Positions 26,181 to 39,145 are shown, counted from the stretch's first letter. The stretch is DNA of 64,000 nt from Bog-473 sp963809825 (GCA_963809825.1 CAWELJ010000014.1:1-64000), one strand, 5' to 3'. Notes: a model not told the origin generated them from the letters alone. Numbers and translations: made by a program.

Positions 26181-27113
26181 AGCTCACCCGCCGTTCGAGG
26201 AAGCGCAGCTGCAGCAGGGTGAGCCCCAGAATGATCAGGAAGAGCGCGCTGGCCATGATGGCGGCGGTCCCGGGGTTGCTGTCGATCTGCAGCGTGTTGA
26301 GGATGTTGTAGATGAGCACGTTGGTGTGCAGGCGGGCCGCGTTCTGGGGCCCGATGAGGATGTCGACGGCGCCGAAGGCCTGGAAGGCGTAGATCGTGCT
26401 CACGACGACGGCGAAGAAGATGGTGGGGGAGAGGAGCGGCACGGTCATGCGCCAGAACCTCGTCCACGAGCCGGCGCCGTCGATGCGCGCCGCCTCGAGC
26501 AGCTCGTCGGGCACCGACTGCAGGCCCGCCGACATGATGATGAACGAGAGCCCGAGGAACTGCCAGATGGTGATCAGCGCGACCGAGGGCAGGGCCCACG
26601 TGGTGCTCTCGAGTGCGGGCGGGGTGGGGTTGATGCCGAGCCACGGGAGCAGCCCGACGACCGGGTTCAGCAGCGTCCCGAAGACGACGGAGGCGACGGC
26701 GACGGAGCTGACCACCGTCGAGGAGAAGATCACCCGGTAGACCGCCATGCCCTTGAGCTTGCGGTGCGCCGCCACCGCCAGCGCCAGCCCGAGCAGCAGG
26801 CTGATCGGCACCACCAGGATCACGAACACAATGGTGGTCACGAGGCTCTGGGTGAATTGGGTCGAGGTGAGGGTCGGGATGATCTGGTGCAGGCCGACGT
26901 AGTGCGCCGGCAGGCCCGGGACCGGCGGCGTCTCGTACAGCATCAGCTTGAAGTTGCGCAGGAAGGGATAGAAGGAGAAGGCGCCGAAGAGCACCAGCGC
27001 CGGCAGGAGCAGGAGGTAGGCCAGCGCGGCCTCCTTGCGCAGGCGGGACCGCAGGCCGTGGCGGTCCGGCGCCGTGCGCTCCGGCGCCGCGGCGGCGGGT
27101 GGGCCGGCGGCCG

Positions 27114-27117
<4 letters not shown>
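26170..27117 (-). CDS. ABC transporter permease, UgpA/MalF type
   Basis: A 315-residue permease with six membrane segments starting at LAYLLLLPALVLFGAFSFYP. The ATPase-docking loop is LLEAARIDGAGSWTRFWRMTVP. The start is a GTG at 27117 that overlaps the ATPase gene stop (GTGA). The sequence resembles the sugar/glycerol-3-phosphate branch. It pairs with the UgpE-type protein. Confidence 0.92.
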
Positions 27118-28238
<1,121 letters not shown>

Positions 28239-28363
28239 CGTGCTCCCTCCGGGCGGTCGTCGCCCCGCCCATGCCGATCGACTCGCCGCACGGTAGCTGG
28301 GCGCAGCGCCGTCGGCCCGGAATGCCGCGGCGGGCCGGCCGCGGCGGCGCCCTCAACCGGGCG

Positions 28364-28678
28364 TCAGCTCGCCGGGATCTTCCAGCCCATGCCCTCGGCG
28401 ATCTCCTTGCAGGTGGGGCACAGGCCGTAGCGCCCGGGGTCGCGGCCCGGGACCCACTCCTTGCCGCAGAGCGCCCGCACCGCGGTCCGGTTCACCATGC
28501 CCTCGACCACGCTCGGGCCCATGGAGACGAAGTCGCCCCCCTTGGGTGTGTAGCCCTCGAGGACGATGTGGGCCATGCGGTCGTGGTCACCGTCCTCGAG
28601 GTCGGGCGCGGGCCGGGACGGCGCCAGCGTCGTCCCCCCGGCCTGCCCGGGGCCCGGAGCTGGGGTCGTCCCGTCCAC
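28364..28678 (-). CDS. DUF3039 zinc-ribbon-like protein
   Basis: A roughly 104-residue protein whose core is the DUF3039 pattern common in actinobacteria: DHDRMAHIVLEGY, then ALCGKEWVPGRDPGRY, then CPTCKEI. The Cys of ALCGK with the CPTC pair may bind zinc. The N-terminal part is Pro/Gly/Ala-rich and variable. The start is uncertain: GTG at 28678 is given, but GTG at 28696 or ATG at 28777 in the same frame are possible. The gene is divergent from lon. Function unknown. Confidence 0.75.
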   Translation of the reverse strand: MDGTTPAPGPGQAGGTTLAPSRPAPDLEDGDHDRMAHIVLEGYTPKGGDFVSMGPSVVEGMVNRTAVRALCGKEWVPGRDPGRYGLCPTCKEIAEGMGWKIPAS

Positions 28679-28815
28679 GGGTCCCAGCGTAGGCACGACG
28701 GGGTGGTGGCCGCCCCGTCGTTCTGCTCCGCCCCAGGTCCGGGGGCCGGACCGCTCGGGAATCAGGAACCCGCCCATATGGTTGACCAGTCAGAGGAAAC
28801 CACAGAAAGACTCCC

Positions 28816-31185
<2,370 letters not shown>

Positions 31186-31204
31186 GGCCGGGCAGACTGT
31201 GCAC

Positions 31205-31447
31205 ATGGACGACAAGGAGATCGTGGGGCGGATCAGCGAGCTCGCCGACGAGGAGCAGCGCCTCGAGGAGGCGCACGTCGGCGAGGGGCTCAGCGACGAC
31301 GAGCTGCGGCGCAAGCAGGAGCTCGAGGTCGCCCTGGACCAGATGTGGGACCTGCTGCGCCAGCGCCGGGCCAAGCGCAGTGCCGGGCAGGACCCCGACG
31401 CCACCGAGCCGCGCTCGCCCGACGTCGTCGAGCACTACCTGCAGTAG
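31205..31447 (+). CDS. DUF2630 family protein
   Basis: An 80-residue, highly charged, mostly helical protein. MDDKEIVGRISELADEEQRL, DDELRRKQELEVALDQMWDL and LRQRRAKRSAG match the DUF2630 layout found widely in actinobacteria. It is likely a helical hairpin or coiled coil. It starts 20 bp after lon and is probably cotranscribed with it. Its stop lies next to the end of the opposing membrane-protein gene. Function unknown. Confidence 0.85.
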   Translation: MDDKEIVGRISELADEEQRLEEAHVGEGLSDDELRRKQELEVALDQMWDLLRQRRAKRSAGQDPDATEPRSPDVVEHYLQ

Positions 31448-31448
31448 G

Positions 31449-33639
31449 TCAGGCTTTCCGGGCCCGTCGCCACACGAGCGGCGCCAGGGCCAGGACGACG
31501 AAGACGGCGACCGCCAGCGCGAACAGCAGGCCGTACGAGCCGTAGCCGCCGTAGCTGAAGGCGACGGTGTGCACCCCCGGCCCGACGACGACGCCGACCA
31601 GCGCCGGCGCCACCATGACGGTCGGGACCGGGCGCCCGTTCACCGTGGCGCGCCAGCCCGGGTCGTAGGACGCGCTCGAGGACGACCGTCGCCCTGCGGT
31701 TCGTCCGGACCACGGCGCGGGCGGTGCCGTTCGCCAGGTCGGCGTGCTCGGTGAGCACCCGTCCCGGCGGCCCCTCCGGCACGGCGCCGGCCGCCGTCGG
31801 CGCGGCGGCGGCCTGCCCGTTGAAGGCCACCGTCAGGTCCCGCGCCTGGCGCAGGAGCGGGGAGGCGAGCAGGGCCTGGCTCTGTGACCCGACGTCGGCC
31901 CGGGTTGCCGTGAGCACGCCGGTCGTGTCGTAGACGTGGATGTAGCCGGGCTGGGGGAGGGCCCACAGGCAGTAGGTGCCCGCGCAGCCGACCCGGTGCG
32001 CCGGGACCGGGGGCGCCATCGTGCTCGGGACGATGACGTACCCGATGCCGAAGAGCGGGTAGTCGCCCGGGTTGCCCTCGTCGAAGAAGTACTCGGGGTC
32101 CGTCATGAGCGAGGCGGTGCGCAGCGTGTACCCCACCTCGTCGACGTTCTTGCTCTCGAGGTACTTGAACACCGGGACCGCGCCGACGAGGAAGTCCTGG
32201 CCCCAGTTCGTCGGGAGCCCGGCGTAGACGCGGCCCTGGGGGTGGGCCCGCACGTAGGCGAGCAGCCGGTCGACCTGCGGATCCTGCTGGGCGTCGGCGT
32301 CGGCCTGCAGGCCGATGTTCGTCGCGTTGTGGCCGTCGTAGGAGTCGAGCGCGCTCCAGGCCGGTGCGAGCCCGATCACGAGCGCGACGATGCACGCCGC
32401 CGCCACGAGCCCGCGGCCGGCGGGTTCGGTGGCCCGGGCGCGCCGCCCCTCGGGGAAGAGGCGCAGGGCGGCGTCGAGCACGAGGCGGCCCACGAACACG
32501 ACGCCGATCCCGGCCAGCAGGATCCCCGAGAGCTGCAGGCCCATCTGGAAGCGCCGGATGAAGATGTCGCTGCTGCCGGGCAGGACGCGGTACAGGGAAC
32601 CGAAGGTGGTCCGCCCGAACGTCATGAGCAGCGTCACGACCCAGATGCTGACCAGCGCGCGTCCCGCCACACTCGAGCGCCAGCGCGCGATGCACACCGC
32701 CAGGCCGACCCCGACGAGCACCGTGACGACCGGCCAGCGGCCGGCGTCGTAGATCTGGCCCGAGAAGAGCCACGACAGCATCTGACGGGCGCCGTACCCG
32801 TTCTCGAGACCGGTGCCGCCGAGCACCTGGTTGCGCGCGGCCCAGTGGGACTGGTCGAGCAGCGGGACGATGACCCAGGCCGAGGCACCCAGCGCGGCGA
32901 CGCCGACCACGAGCGCGCGTCCGAGGCGGCGCCACAGGTCGGAGGGGACGAGGAACGGCCACACCACCAGCGCCACGAAGGCCAGGTACCCCGTCTCGAA
33001 ATGGAGGGCGACCGTCAGCATGACGAAGAGGACGGCGGGCAGCGCGGCGCGCAGCGACGACACGGCCCGGTAGGTGAAGCCCCACGCCAGCGGCAGCGTC
33101 CACGCCGCCCACAACTGCGTCCACACGCCGTAGCCGACCCAGACGTACGCCTTCGTCTCGTAGCCGATGCCGGCGGCCGACGCCAGGAAGGGCGACACCG
33201 CGGCGGCCGACGCCGCGGTCCAGCGGCCCAGGCCGAACAGGCGCCCGCCCCAGTACACCGAGAGCGGCCACAGCGCGAGCAGCAGGTACAGGGACCAGCG
33301 GAACACCGTGTCGGGGTCGAACACCGTCCCGATCGACCCCGAGACCATGGAGGGCAGGCTCTGGTAGTGCAGGTATTGCGGCGAGCCCAGCCCGAGGTAG
33401 GGGAACCAACTGGTGAGAGGCAGATGGCCCTGGCTGATCCGGCTCGCCGCCGCGCGCACCATCTGCTGGTGCAGGGAGCTGTCGTCGAGATACGGCACGG
33501 CCCGCAGCTCGGGGCGGAGCTCCCACAGGCCCCACACCACGGCGACGGCGACGAGCAGCCAGGGCCCGATCCGGTCCGGCGATCCCGCGCCCTTCGGCCC
33601 CGGGGCCGACGGGGGCGTGTCCTCCTCGGCGGCGCTCAC
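31449..33639 (-). CDS. YfhO-like polytopic membrane protein, apparent frameshift near the C-terminus
   Basis: A large (about 730 residues) membrane protein with a dozen or so hydrophobic segments and extracytoplasmic loops, of the GT-C/YfhO-like or PTPS-related 6TM type. The N-terminus is cytoplasmic and Pro-rich, with the first membrane segment at PWLLVAVAVVWGLW. A soluble domain near the C-terminus includes RVYAGLPTNWGQDF. As written, the frame from 33639 runs past this into Arg/Gly-rich shadow sequence, while the natural ending (SYDPGWRATVNG, then a last membrane segment and RRARKA) is in another frame to 31449. The switch is near 31675-31695. Role probably in glycan assembly at the membrane; inferred only. 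Confidence 0.75.
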
Positions 33640-33729
33640 GGCGCACCATGATGCCGGGCGGAGTCACGCCGCGGGGGTCCGGTCCCCGGGTGCCCGCACC
33701 GTGGGCCCGTGTCGGCTAGAACCCTCGCT

Positions 33730-33802
33730 GGGGCTGTAGCTCAGTGGTCAGAGCAGAGGACTCATAATCCTTGGGTCGTGGGTTCGATCCCCACCAGCCC
33801 TA
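33730..33802 (+). tRNA. tRNA with CAT anticodon (Ile2 or elongator Met)
   Basis: A full cloverleaf: acceptor GGGGCTG with CAGCCCT (one G-U pair at the end), D arm with AGCTCAGTGGTCAGAGCA, anticodon stem GAGGA/TCCTT with loop CTCATAA, and T-arm GTGGG-TTCGATC-CCCAC; discriminator A. CCA is not encoded. The CAT anticodon fits elongator tRNA-Met or tRNA-Ile2 (lysidine-modified). The ATAATCCTTGGGTCG region is closer to tRNA-Ile2, but this is not decisive. Not an initiator tRNA: it lacks the GGG/CCC anticodon-stem pairs. Confidence 0.93.
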
Positions 33803-33985
33803 CCGACCGCACCGGGACGTGCTCGCACGCTCGTGGACCACGGCCCCGCCGGACCGCGAGAAGGGACCAAAGTCCCTGGCTGCTGTCTCGTACCCAGAGG
33901 ACAGTTGAGTCGTGATTGGGCAGCCTGGCCAAGAGCCCCCACATCGGGGTGCCTGCACAGAGGTCCGAAGGGTCGCTCCTCGCTC

Positions 33986-35584
33986 GTGAGCAGCGCTCCC
34001 GATCGCGAGCTGGCCGAGCAGGGCGAGGGCAACCCCCGCCTGGCACTCCTGTTGGCCATGGCCATGTTCGTGCTGGTGGTCGACACGTCGTTGATGAACG
34101 TGTCGATCTCCGCCGTCATCAAGGACCTGCACACGACGGCGAGCGGGGTCCAGTCGGCCATCGCGCTGGAGGCCCTCGTCTCCGCCGCCTTCATCCTGAC
34201 CAACTCCAAGTTGGGCGACCTCATGGGACGGCGACGTGCCTACGTGATCGGCCTCCTCGGCTATCTCGTGGGTGCGGTGGCCATGACCCTCGCCCAGAAC
34301 CTGAACACCATCATCATCTTCTGGGCGATCATCGGTGGACTCGGCGCCTCGCTCCTGCTGCCCGCGATGCAGTCCCTCATCCACGGGAACTTCACGGGCG
34401 GCGCCCAGAAGCGGGCCTATGCGCTCGTCGGGGCATCGGCCGCCATCGCGGCCGCCGTGGGTCCGCTCCTGGGCGGCTTCCTGACGACCTTCCTGTCCTG
34501 GCGGGTGGGCTTCGGCCTCGAGGCGTTGATCATCGTCGTGGTGCTGTCCCAGATCCGCCTCGTCAAGGACGTCCCCTACACCGGGCCCCGCCAGATCGAC
34601 GTCGTGGGCTCCATCCTCTCCATCGTCGGCATGGGTGGCCTCGTGCTCGGCATCCTGGTCTGGCAGGAGGGCGGCCGGTACGTGGGGCTGATCATGGGGA
34701 TCGGCGCCGCGATGCTCGCCGCGTTCGCCTACTGGCTGGTGTGGCGCAAGCGCCACGGGAAGCCCACCCTGCTGGATCCCGGCCTGTTCAAGCACCTGAA
34801 CTTCCGCATCGGGATCTCGCAGCAGATGCTCCAGCAGATCACGCTGGGCGGCGCCATGATCGCCCTGCCGCTCTTCCTGCAGATGACCCTCGAGTACAAC
34901 GCCATGCAGGCCGGGTTGTCGCTCGCCCCCCTCTCGCTCTCGATGTTCGGCATGGCCATGCTGGCCGGCCGGAAGGCGGGCAGATTCCGGCCCGCACAGG
35001 TCGTCCTCACCGGCTTCGCCCTGAGCACCGTCGGCATGGCGGCGATCATCCCCCTGGTGCCGAGGGTGGACTCCGGGTGGTATCTCGTCATCCCCTTGGT
35101 GATCTGCGGCTCGGGTCTCGGCATGCTGGTGTCGCAACTGAACAACTTCACGCTCGCACCCATCAGCGACGAGCGGGTGAGCGAGGCCGCCGGCGTGAAC
35201 TCCGCGGCGGGATCGTTCGGGCTCTCATTCGGGCTCGCCATCGCAGGTGGACTGATGCTCTGGGCCTTGGCGCTGAGCTTCAACCACCAGGTGCAGGCCA
35301 GTCCCGTGATCCCGCCGGCCCAGCAACAGCAGATTTCGGGGGAACTCGAGCACGATGCCGAGATCATGAGCAACACGCAGCTCCAACAACAGATTGCCGG
35401 GGAGCCCAAGGCGGTGCAGGACGAGATCCTCGCCATCAACACGCACGCTCGGAACCTCTCGCTCCAGATAGCGTTGCTCGTTCCGGCTCTGGCCTCGCTT
35501 CTCGGTTTCGCCAATTCGTTCCGCATGCGTCGGCTCCCTGACATCACGCCGTCGGCGGACATCGAGGGTGTCGGCCTCGCCTAG
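33986..35584 (+). CDS. MFS drug-efflux transporter, DHA2 (EmrB/QacA) type
   Basis: A 532-residue transporter with 12-14 membrane segments. Motif A is present as LGDLMGRRRAYVIG and motif C-like glycines are in GASAAIAAAVGPLLGGFL, with WRVGFGLEALI following, all typical of DHA2 proton-antiport pumps. The GTG at 33986 is chosen because it gives a short hydrophilic N-terminus before ALLLAMAMFVLVVDTSLMN; the frame is open further upstream without family-like sequence. A Gln/Glu-rich loop (PPAQQQQISGELEHD) precedes the final membrane segment. It sits alone after the tRNA. Substrate unknown. Confidence 0.9.
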   Translation: MSSAPDRELAEQGEGNPRLALLLAMAMFVLVVDTSLMNVSISAVIKDLHTTASGVQSAIALEALVSAAFILTNSKLGDLMGRRRAYVIGLLGYLVGAVAMTLAQNLNTIIIFWAIIGGLGASLLLPAMQSLIHGNFTGGAQKRAYALVGASAAIAAAVGPLLGGFLTTFLSWRVGFGLEALIIVVVLSQIRLVKDVPYTGPRQIDVVGSILSIVGMGGLVLGILVWQEGGRYVGLIMGIGAAMLAAFAYWLVWRKRHGKPTLLDPGLFKHLNFRIGISQQMLQQITLGGAMIALPLFLQMTLEYNAMQAGLSLAPLSLSMFGMAMLAGRKAGRFRPAQVVLTGFALSTVGMAAIIPLVPRVDSGWYLVIPLVICGSGLGMLVSQLNNFTLAPISDERVSEAAGVNSAAGSFGLSFGLAIAGGLMLWALALSFNHQVQASPVIPPAQQQQISGELEHDAEIMSNTQLQQQIAGEPKAVQDEILAINTHARNLSLQIALLVPALASLLGFANSFRMRRLPDITPSADIEGVGLA

Positions 35585-35607
35585 GACGAGTTGTCGACCG
35601 CGGAGGG

Positions 35608-36516
35608 GTGTCGTTGATCGGGGAACCATGGCGTCACCGGCGCCGCCAAGACCGGGCAGGCGCCCTGCGTGCACCTTCGCTGGTCCCGGTCGCCCTGATG
35701 GTCGCGCTGATCGCGTTGGCGGCGTGCTCGAACCAGCCTTCGTCCTCGACTCCGGGTTCGGGCCCTCCGCACTTGCCGAGCGCCGTCGGCCCGATCCCCC
35801 CGTTGTACCCGGCGCGGGTCGCGGTGTACGGCGACTCTCTCGCACAACAGGCGCAGCCGTATTTCAAGCGGCTCCTGGCGGCCGAGGACACCTCCAACAC
35901 CACCTACTACTCCTCGCACGGGGGGACGGCGCCCTGCGACTGGCTGGGCCGGATGCGCGCGATGGCGAAGACGAAGCACTTCGAGGCCGTGATGCTCGAA
36001 TTCAGCGGGAACGCCACCACCCCGTGCATGGCGAACGTCCGCTATTACACGCCGGCCTACTACGCCAAGTACCAGGCCGACACGATGGCGGCGATCGGCA
36101 TCTGGGTCCCGACCGGTGCCCACGTCTTCCTGATCGGCGCCCCGGTGACGCGCGCCCAGCAGGAGTCCCTGCCCGGCTGGGACACGCTCAACCTGCAGTA
36201 TGCCCGGATTGCGGCGGCCGATCCCCGGCACGTGACGTTCGTCGACGCCGGCACGGCCGTCGAGGGCCCGGGCGGGACCTACACGCAGACCCTGCCCTGC
36301 TCCATCGGGGAACCGTGCACCGGGCCGGTGGTGGACGGCGTGCGCTCCAACATCGTGCGCTCCGCGGACGGCGTGCACTTCTGCCCGGTCGCCGAGGTGC
36401 GCCAGTCGTGCCGTGCCTACGCGGCGGGCGCCTTCCGGTTCGCCGCCGCCATGGTGCACGGGCTGGTGACCGCTCCCGCCGCGGCGCCGGGGTCGCCGCA
36501 GGGCGCGGCGGGGTGA
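35608..36516 (+). CDS. Secreted SGNH-hydrolase-like lipoprotein
   Basis: A 302-residue protein. A basic N-terminus, a hydrophobic stretch and the lipobox-like ALIALAACSNQ at about 33-43 indicate lipid attachment to the outer face of the membrane. The body has SGNH-type blocks: VAVYGDSLAQQ (block I, nucleophile Ser), a Gly in SSHGGTAPC, Asn in EFSGNATTP, and DGVHFCP (Asp/His block V). Several Cys may form disulfides. Such domains in actinobacteria remove or transfer acyl groups on cell-envelope glycans. The start is a GTG at 35608; a later start is possible. Confidence 0.82.
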   Translation: MSLIGEPWRHRRRQDRAGALRAPSLVPVALMVALIALAACSNQPSSSTPGSGPPHLPSAVGPIPPLYPARVAVYGDSLAQQAQPYFKRLLAAEDTSNTTYYSSHGGTAPCDWLGRMRAMAKTKHFEAVMLEFSGNATTPCMANVRYYTPAYYAKYQADTMAAIGIWVPTGAHVFLIGAPVTRAQQESLPGWDTLNLQYARIAAADPRHVTFVDAGTAVEGPGGTYTQTLPCSIGEPCTGPVVDGVRSNIVRSADGVHFCPVAEVRQSCRAYAAGAFRFAAAMVHGLVTAPAAAPGSPQGAAG

Positions 36517-36539
36517 GCCCGCCCGCGACGTGTCGCCCG

Positions 36540-36848
36540 TTACGCGCCGGGCTCGCCCGCCGCCCAGGCGACGGCGCCTCCCGTCAGGTTCTCCGCTGTC
36601 CAGCCCGCGTCGCTCAGTGCCTTGGCGGCGGTGGCGGAGCGGCCCCCGACGTGACAGGCCACCACGATGGTGGCGTCGCGGGGCAGCTCGTCGAGCCGGT
36701 CGCCCAGCTCGCCGAGGGGGATGTTGACGCCGAGGGGGTAGGCCCAGACCGCCACCTCGTCCGGCTCGCGCACGTCGAGGAGGAAGACGTCCTCGCCGCG
36801 TGCGATGCGGGCCTTGACCTCGTCGGGCGCCACCTCGGCATAGGGCAT
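36540..36848 (-). CDS. Rhodanese-domain protein
   Basis: A 102-residue single-domain rhodanese. DVFLLDVREPDEVAVW and the active-site loop VVACHVGGRSATAA are visible, with the catalytic Cys at about residue 64. The loop CHVGGRS has the length of a sulfurtransferase loop. Rhodaneses carry sulfane sulfur as a Cys persulfide. The gene is divergent from the PH-domain gene and convergent with the SGNH lipoprotein gene, so it is transcribed singly. Confidence 0.92.
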   Translation of the reverse strand: MPYAEVAPDEVKARIARGEDVFLLDVREPDEVAVWAYPLGVNIPLGELGDRLDELPRDATIVVACHVGGRSATAAKALSDAGWTAENLTGGAVAWAAGEPGA

Positions 36849-36913
36849 GGAGCCCAGGCTAGGCCGGGCCGCCGTGGCACCGGCCGCCGTAGGGCCGCCG
36901 GTAGCCTGGCGCG

Positions 36914-37722
36914 ATGGCCCTGCCTCGGAAGTTCCTCAACGAGGACGAGGAGCTGCTGGCCGAGCTGCGCCCGCACTGGATCTTCCTCTTCGGCCCGCTC
37001 TTCACGTCCATCGGGGTGTGGGCCGGGATCATCGTGCTGCTCGTGGTGTGGCACAACCCGCCCGGGTGGACCAACTACCCGTTCCTGATCATCGCCCTCG
37101 TCCCCGGGCTGTGGCTCCTCGGCCGCTACGTCCGCTGGCGCTCCTACGACGTCGCGCTGACGTCGACGCGGATCCTCGTGCGCCAGGGCATCCTCGGGCG
37201 CGACACGGTCCAGTTGCGCCTGCAGCGCATCACCGAGGTGAACATCCGCCAGGCGCTGATCGAGCGGCTCCTCGGCACCGGGAGCCTCGTCATCGACGTG
37301 CAGGGGGAGGACGACTCCATGACGCTCGAGTACATGCGCAAGCCCGCCATCGTGCAGCGCGTCATCAACTCGCAGATCAACGAGATCGTCGGGGGCGGGC
37401 ACCGCGAGCCCATCCCGACCTACATGTTGCCGTTCGACGAGCGCGGCCGGGCGCGGCGCCGTGCCGAGCAGGACGCGTACGACGAGCAGGACGCCGGCGA
37501 CGAGCACGACACGCCGCCCTTCGGCGTGAGCCCCTCCTCCGCCGCGCCCCCGGCGCGCCCGGGGCCCAGGGGGCGGACCCCGGTCCGGGCGGGCGGGCGG
37601 CCGGCGCCGTCCCCTTCGAGCTGCGGGACCGCCTCATTGAGCTCGACGACCTGCGCAAGCGCGGCATCCTCTCCGAGGAGGAGTTCGCGGCCAAGAAGAG
37701 CGAGCTCCTCGACCGCATCTAG
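36914..37722 (+). CDS. Membrane bPH domain - SHOCT protein, apparent frameshift in the linker
   Basis: The N-terminal part has two membrane segments (IFLFGPLFTSIGVWAGIIVL and YPFLIIALVPGLWLL) followed by a bacterial PH_2 domain (SYDVALTSTRILVRQGILG ... LLGTGSLVID). After an acidic stretch the frame enters a very G/C-rich linker at about 37540-37610. The clear SHOCT domain (LIELDDLRKRGILSEEEFAAKK) that ends the protein at 37722 is one base out of frame with the start. A single indel in the linker, a sequence error or, less likely, frameshifting would join them. Expected length about 270 residues. Function of the family unknown; probably membrane-associated oligomerisation. Confidence 0.8.
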
Positions 37723-37801
37723 CGAGGACCTCCGCAACCTTCGATGCAGTGCAGGGTCAGCCGTGGGAGGATCGCAGCACACCACCAAGGGAGTTGGTCG
37801 T

Positions 37802-38062
37802 ATGCATGCACACGTCGTCAGCGTCGACATCACCGATTCGGAAGTCGCCCGCAAAGGCCTCGAGGAGCTCGTGCCTACCGTGAAGGCGGCCCCGGGTTTC
37901 GTGGCCAGCTATTGGATCCAGCTCGACGAGGGTCATGGGACGTCCGTCTCGGTCTTCGAGACCGAGGAGCAGGCCCGCGCCGTCGCACCCCCGGTCGGCG
38001 GCGGTATGGGCGGCGTCACGGTCACCAGCGTGCAGTTCGGCGAGGTCGTCGGCAGCGCCTGA
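37802..38062 (+). CDS. Small ABM/ferredoxin-like-fold protein
   Basis: An 86-residue protein: strand AHVVSVDITDS, helix ARKGLEELVPTVKAA, strand GFVASYWIQLD, strand GTSVSVFETEEQARAVA, ending VTVTSVQFGEVV. This is the alpha+beta barrel pattern of the ABM/DUF-type dimeric proteins. The ATG at 37802 follows the SHOCT gene by 79 bp. It leads a row of small plus-strand genes (38106, 38351, 38903), perhaps cotranscribed. No catalytic residues can be named. Confidence 0.75.
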   Translation: MHAHVVSVDITDSEVARKGLEELVPTVKAAPGFVASYWIQLDEGHGTSVSVFETEEQARAVAPPVGGGMGGVTVTSVQFGEVVGSA

Positions 38063-38105
38063 GGCCGGAGGGACCACGCCGCTCCGCGGACTACCGTGGA
38101 CCGGC

Positions 38106-38354
38106 GTGGACGCCCCTCGATACCGCTGCGACGGCTGCGGCAACCTCACCCGCTTCGACGTCACCGTCTCCGAACGGACCAAGTCCTTCTACCACTACAC
38201 GGTGGGCGGCGACGAGCTCGTCGTCGAGGACACCGAGGTGCTCTCCCGGCACGTCGACGAGGTCGTGTGCCGCTGGTGCGGCCACGGGCGCAGCGTGGTC
38301 GAGCTCGGCGAGGACGAGCACTCCGGGCCCGGCGCACCCTCGAAGGTGCAATGA
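38106..38354 (+). CDS. Small zinc-ribbon-like protein
   Basis: An 82-residue protein with two CxxC pairs: RCDGCGN near the N-terminus and VCRWCGHGRS near the C-terminus, about 45 residues apart, a likely zinc site. Between them lies a beta-rich stretch (FYHYTVGGDELVVEDTEVLS). It starts with GTG at 38106 and its stop overlaps the ATG of the next gene (ATGA at 38351), suggesting coupled synthesis with the thioredoxin-like protein. Function unknown. Confidence 0.72.
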   Translation: MDAPRYRCDGCGNLTRFDVTVSERTKSFYHYTVGGDELVVEDTEVLSRHVDEVVCRWCGHGRSVVELGEDEHSGPGAPSKVQ

Positions 38355-38836
38355 CCGAGCCGCCGGCGGAGATCTTGAGCCGGCTCCGCCCCATCCCCAC
38401 CTACACGGACCACCCGACGACGCGCCCGCACGACGTGGTCGGCGTCGATCCCGCCGGCGCCCCCTGCCGCATCGACGTGATGGAGGCCGCCGCGCCGGTG
38501 GTGCTCCTGTTCCTCTCGGCGGCCTGCCTCGGATGCCGCGACCTGTGGGAGGGACTGGCCCGCCTGCAGGCCGGCCTGGCCGGCGCGGCCCGGCTGGCGG
38601 TGGTCACCCGGGGCCCGGAGCAGGAGGACGCGGCCGCCATCGCCGCGCTCGCCGCTGACGCGACGGACGCGCCCGGCGTGGCGGTGGTGATGAGCACGAC
38701 CGCGTTCGGCGACTACCGGGTCGCGGGCCCGCCCTTCCTCGTGGTCGCCGCGGCGGACGCGGTGCTCACCGAGAGCGTGGCCTGGGGCCTCGACCAGACG
38801 CTGCACGTCTGCCTGGCCGCCCTGCCCCCGGCCTAG
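38351..38836 (+). CDS. Thioredoxin-fold protein with CxxC
   Basis: A 161-residue protein. After an N-terminal region (IPTYTDHPTTRPHDVVGVD), VVLLFLSAACLGCRDLWEGL gives the beta-strand plus CLGC motif of thioredoxin-like redox proteins. AVVTRGPEQEDAAAIAALA and VAGPPFLVVAAADAVLTES (with the usual cis-Pro region) complete the fold. No signal peptide is visible, so it is probably cytoplasmic. It overlaps the small zinc-ribbon-like gene by four bases, suggesting a joint redox or metal-related task. Confidence 0.8.
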   Translation: MTEPPAEILSRLRPIPTYTDHPTTRPHDVVGVDPAGAPCRIDVMEAAAPVVLLFLSAACLGCRDLWEGLARLQAGLAGAARLAVVTRGPEQEDAAAIAALAADATDAPGVAVVMSTTAFGDYRVAGPPFLVVAAADAVLTESVAWGLDQTLHVCLAALPPA

Positions 38837-38902
38837 CGCCGTGGCACCCGTCCGTGTCACACCCCTTCGTCATGCTGGGCCCGTACAGAGAGGGTCATCG
38901 TC

Positions 38903-39145
38903 ATGCCGACATCCAGGGACACCGACTTCGAGCCCCGCACCGGCGACGCCGGCGGGCTCACCATCGACTGCGACTGCTGTGCGCTGCGCGACACCGCGGC
39001 CTGTGACGACTGCGTCGTCAGCTTCCTCCTCGGGAGGGAGCCCGACGACGCCGTGGTCATCGACGCCGAGGAGGCCCGCGCCATGCGCATGCTCGAGCGC
39101 GCCGGGCTGGTGCCGACGCTGCGCTTCAGCACGCGGGCCGGGTAG
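38903..39145 (+). CDS. Small Cys-rich protein
   Basis: An 80-residue protein with a Cys cluster DCDCCALRDTAACDDC (five Cys within 16 residues) that could bind iron-sulfur or zinc, followed by VVSFLLGREPDDAVVIDAEEARAM and a short C-terminal tail. It lies between the thioredoxin-like gene and the GT4 gene, in the same direction. I do not recognise a family name. The Cys pattern and the redox-type neighbour suggest a metal or thiol role. Confidence 0.7.
   Translation: MPTSRDTDFEPRTGDAGGLTIDCDCCALRDTAACDDCVVSFLLGREPDDAVVIDAEEARAMRMLERAGLVPTLRFSTRAG

Noticed and set aside
33833..33985. Upstream extension of the MFS gene
   Set aside because: The added residues are unlike the family and begin right after the tRNA; the GTG at 33986 gives a normal N-terminus.
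36914..38062. A single 382-codon gene joining the PH protein to the barrel protein
   Set aside because: The middle is shadow sequence; the SHOCT domain in another frame and a separate ATG at 37802 show two genes.
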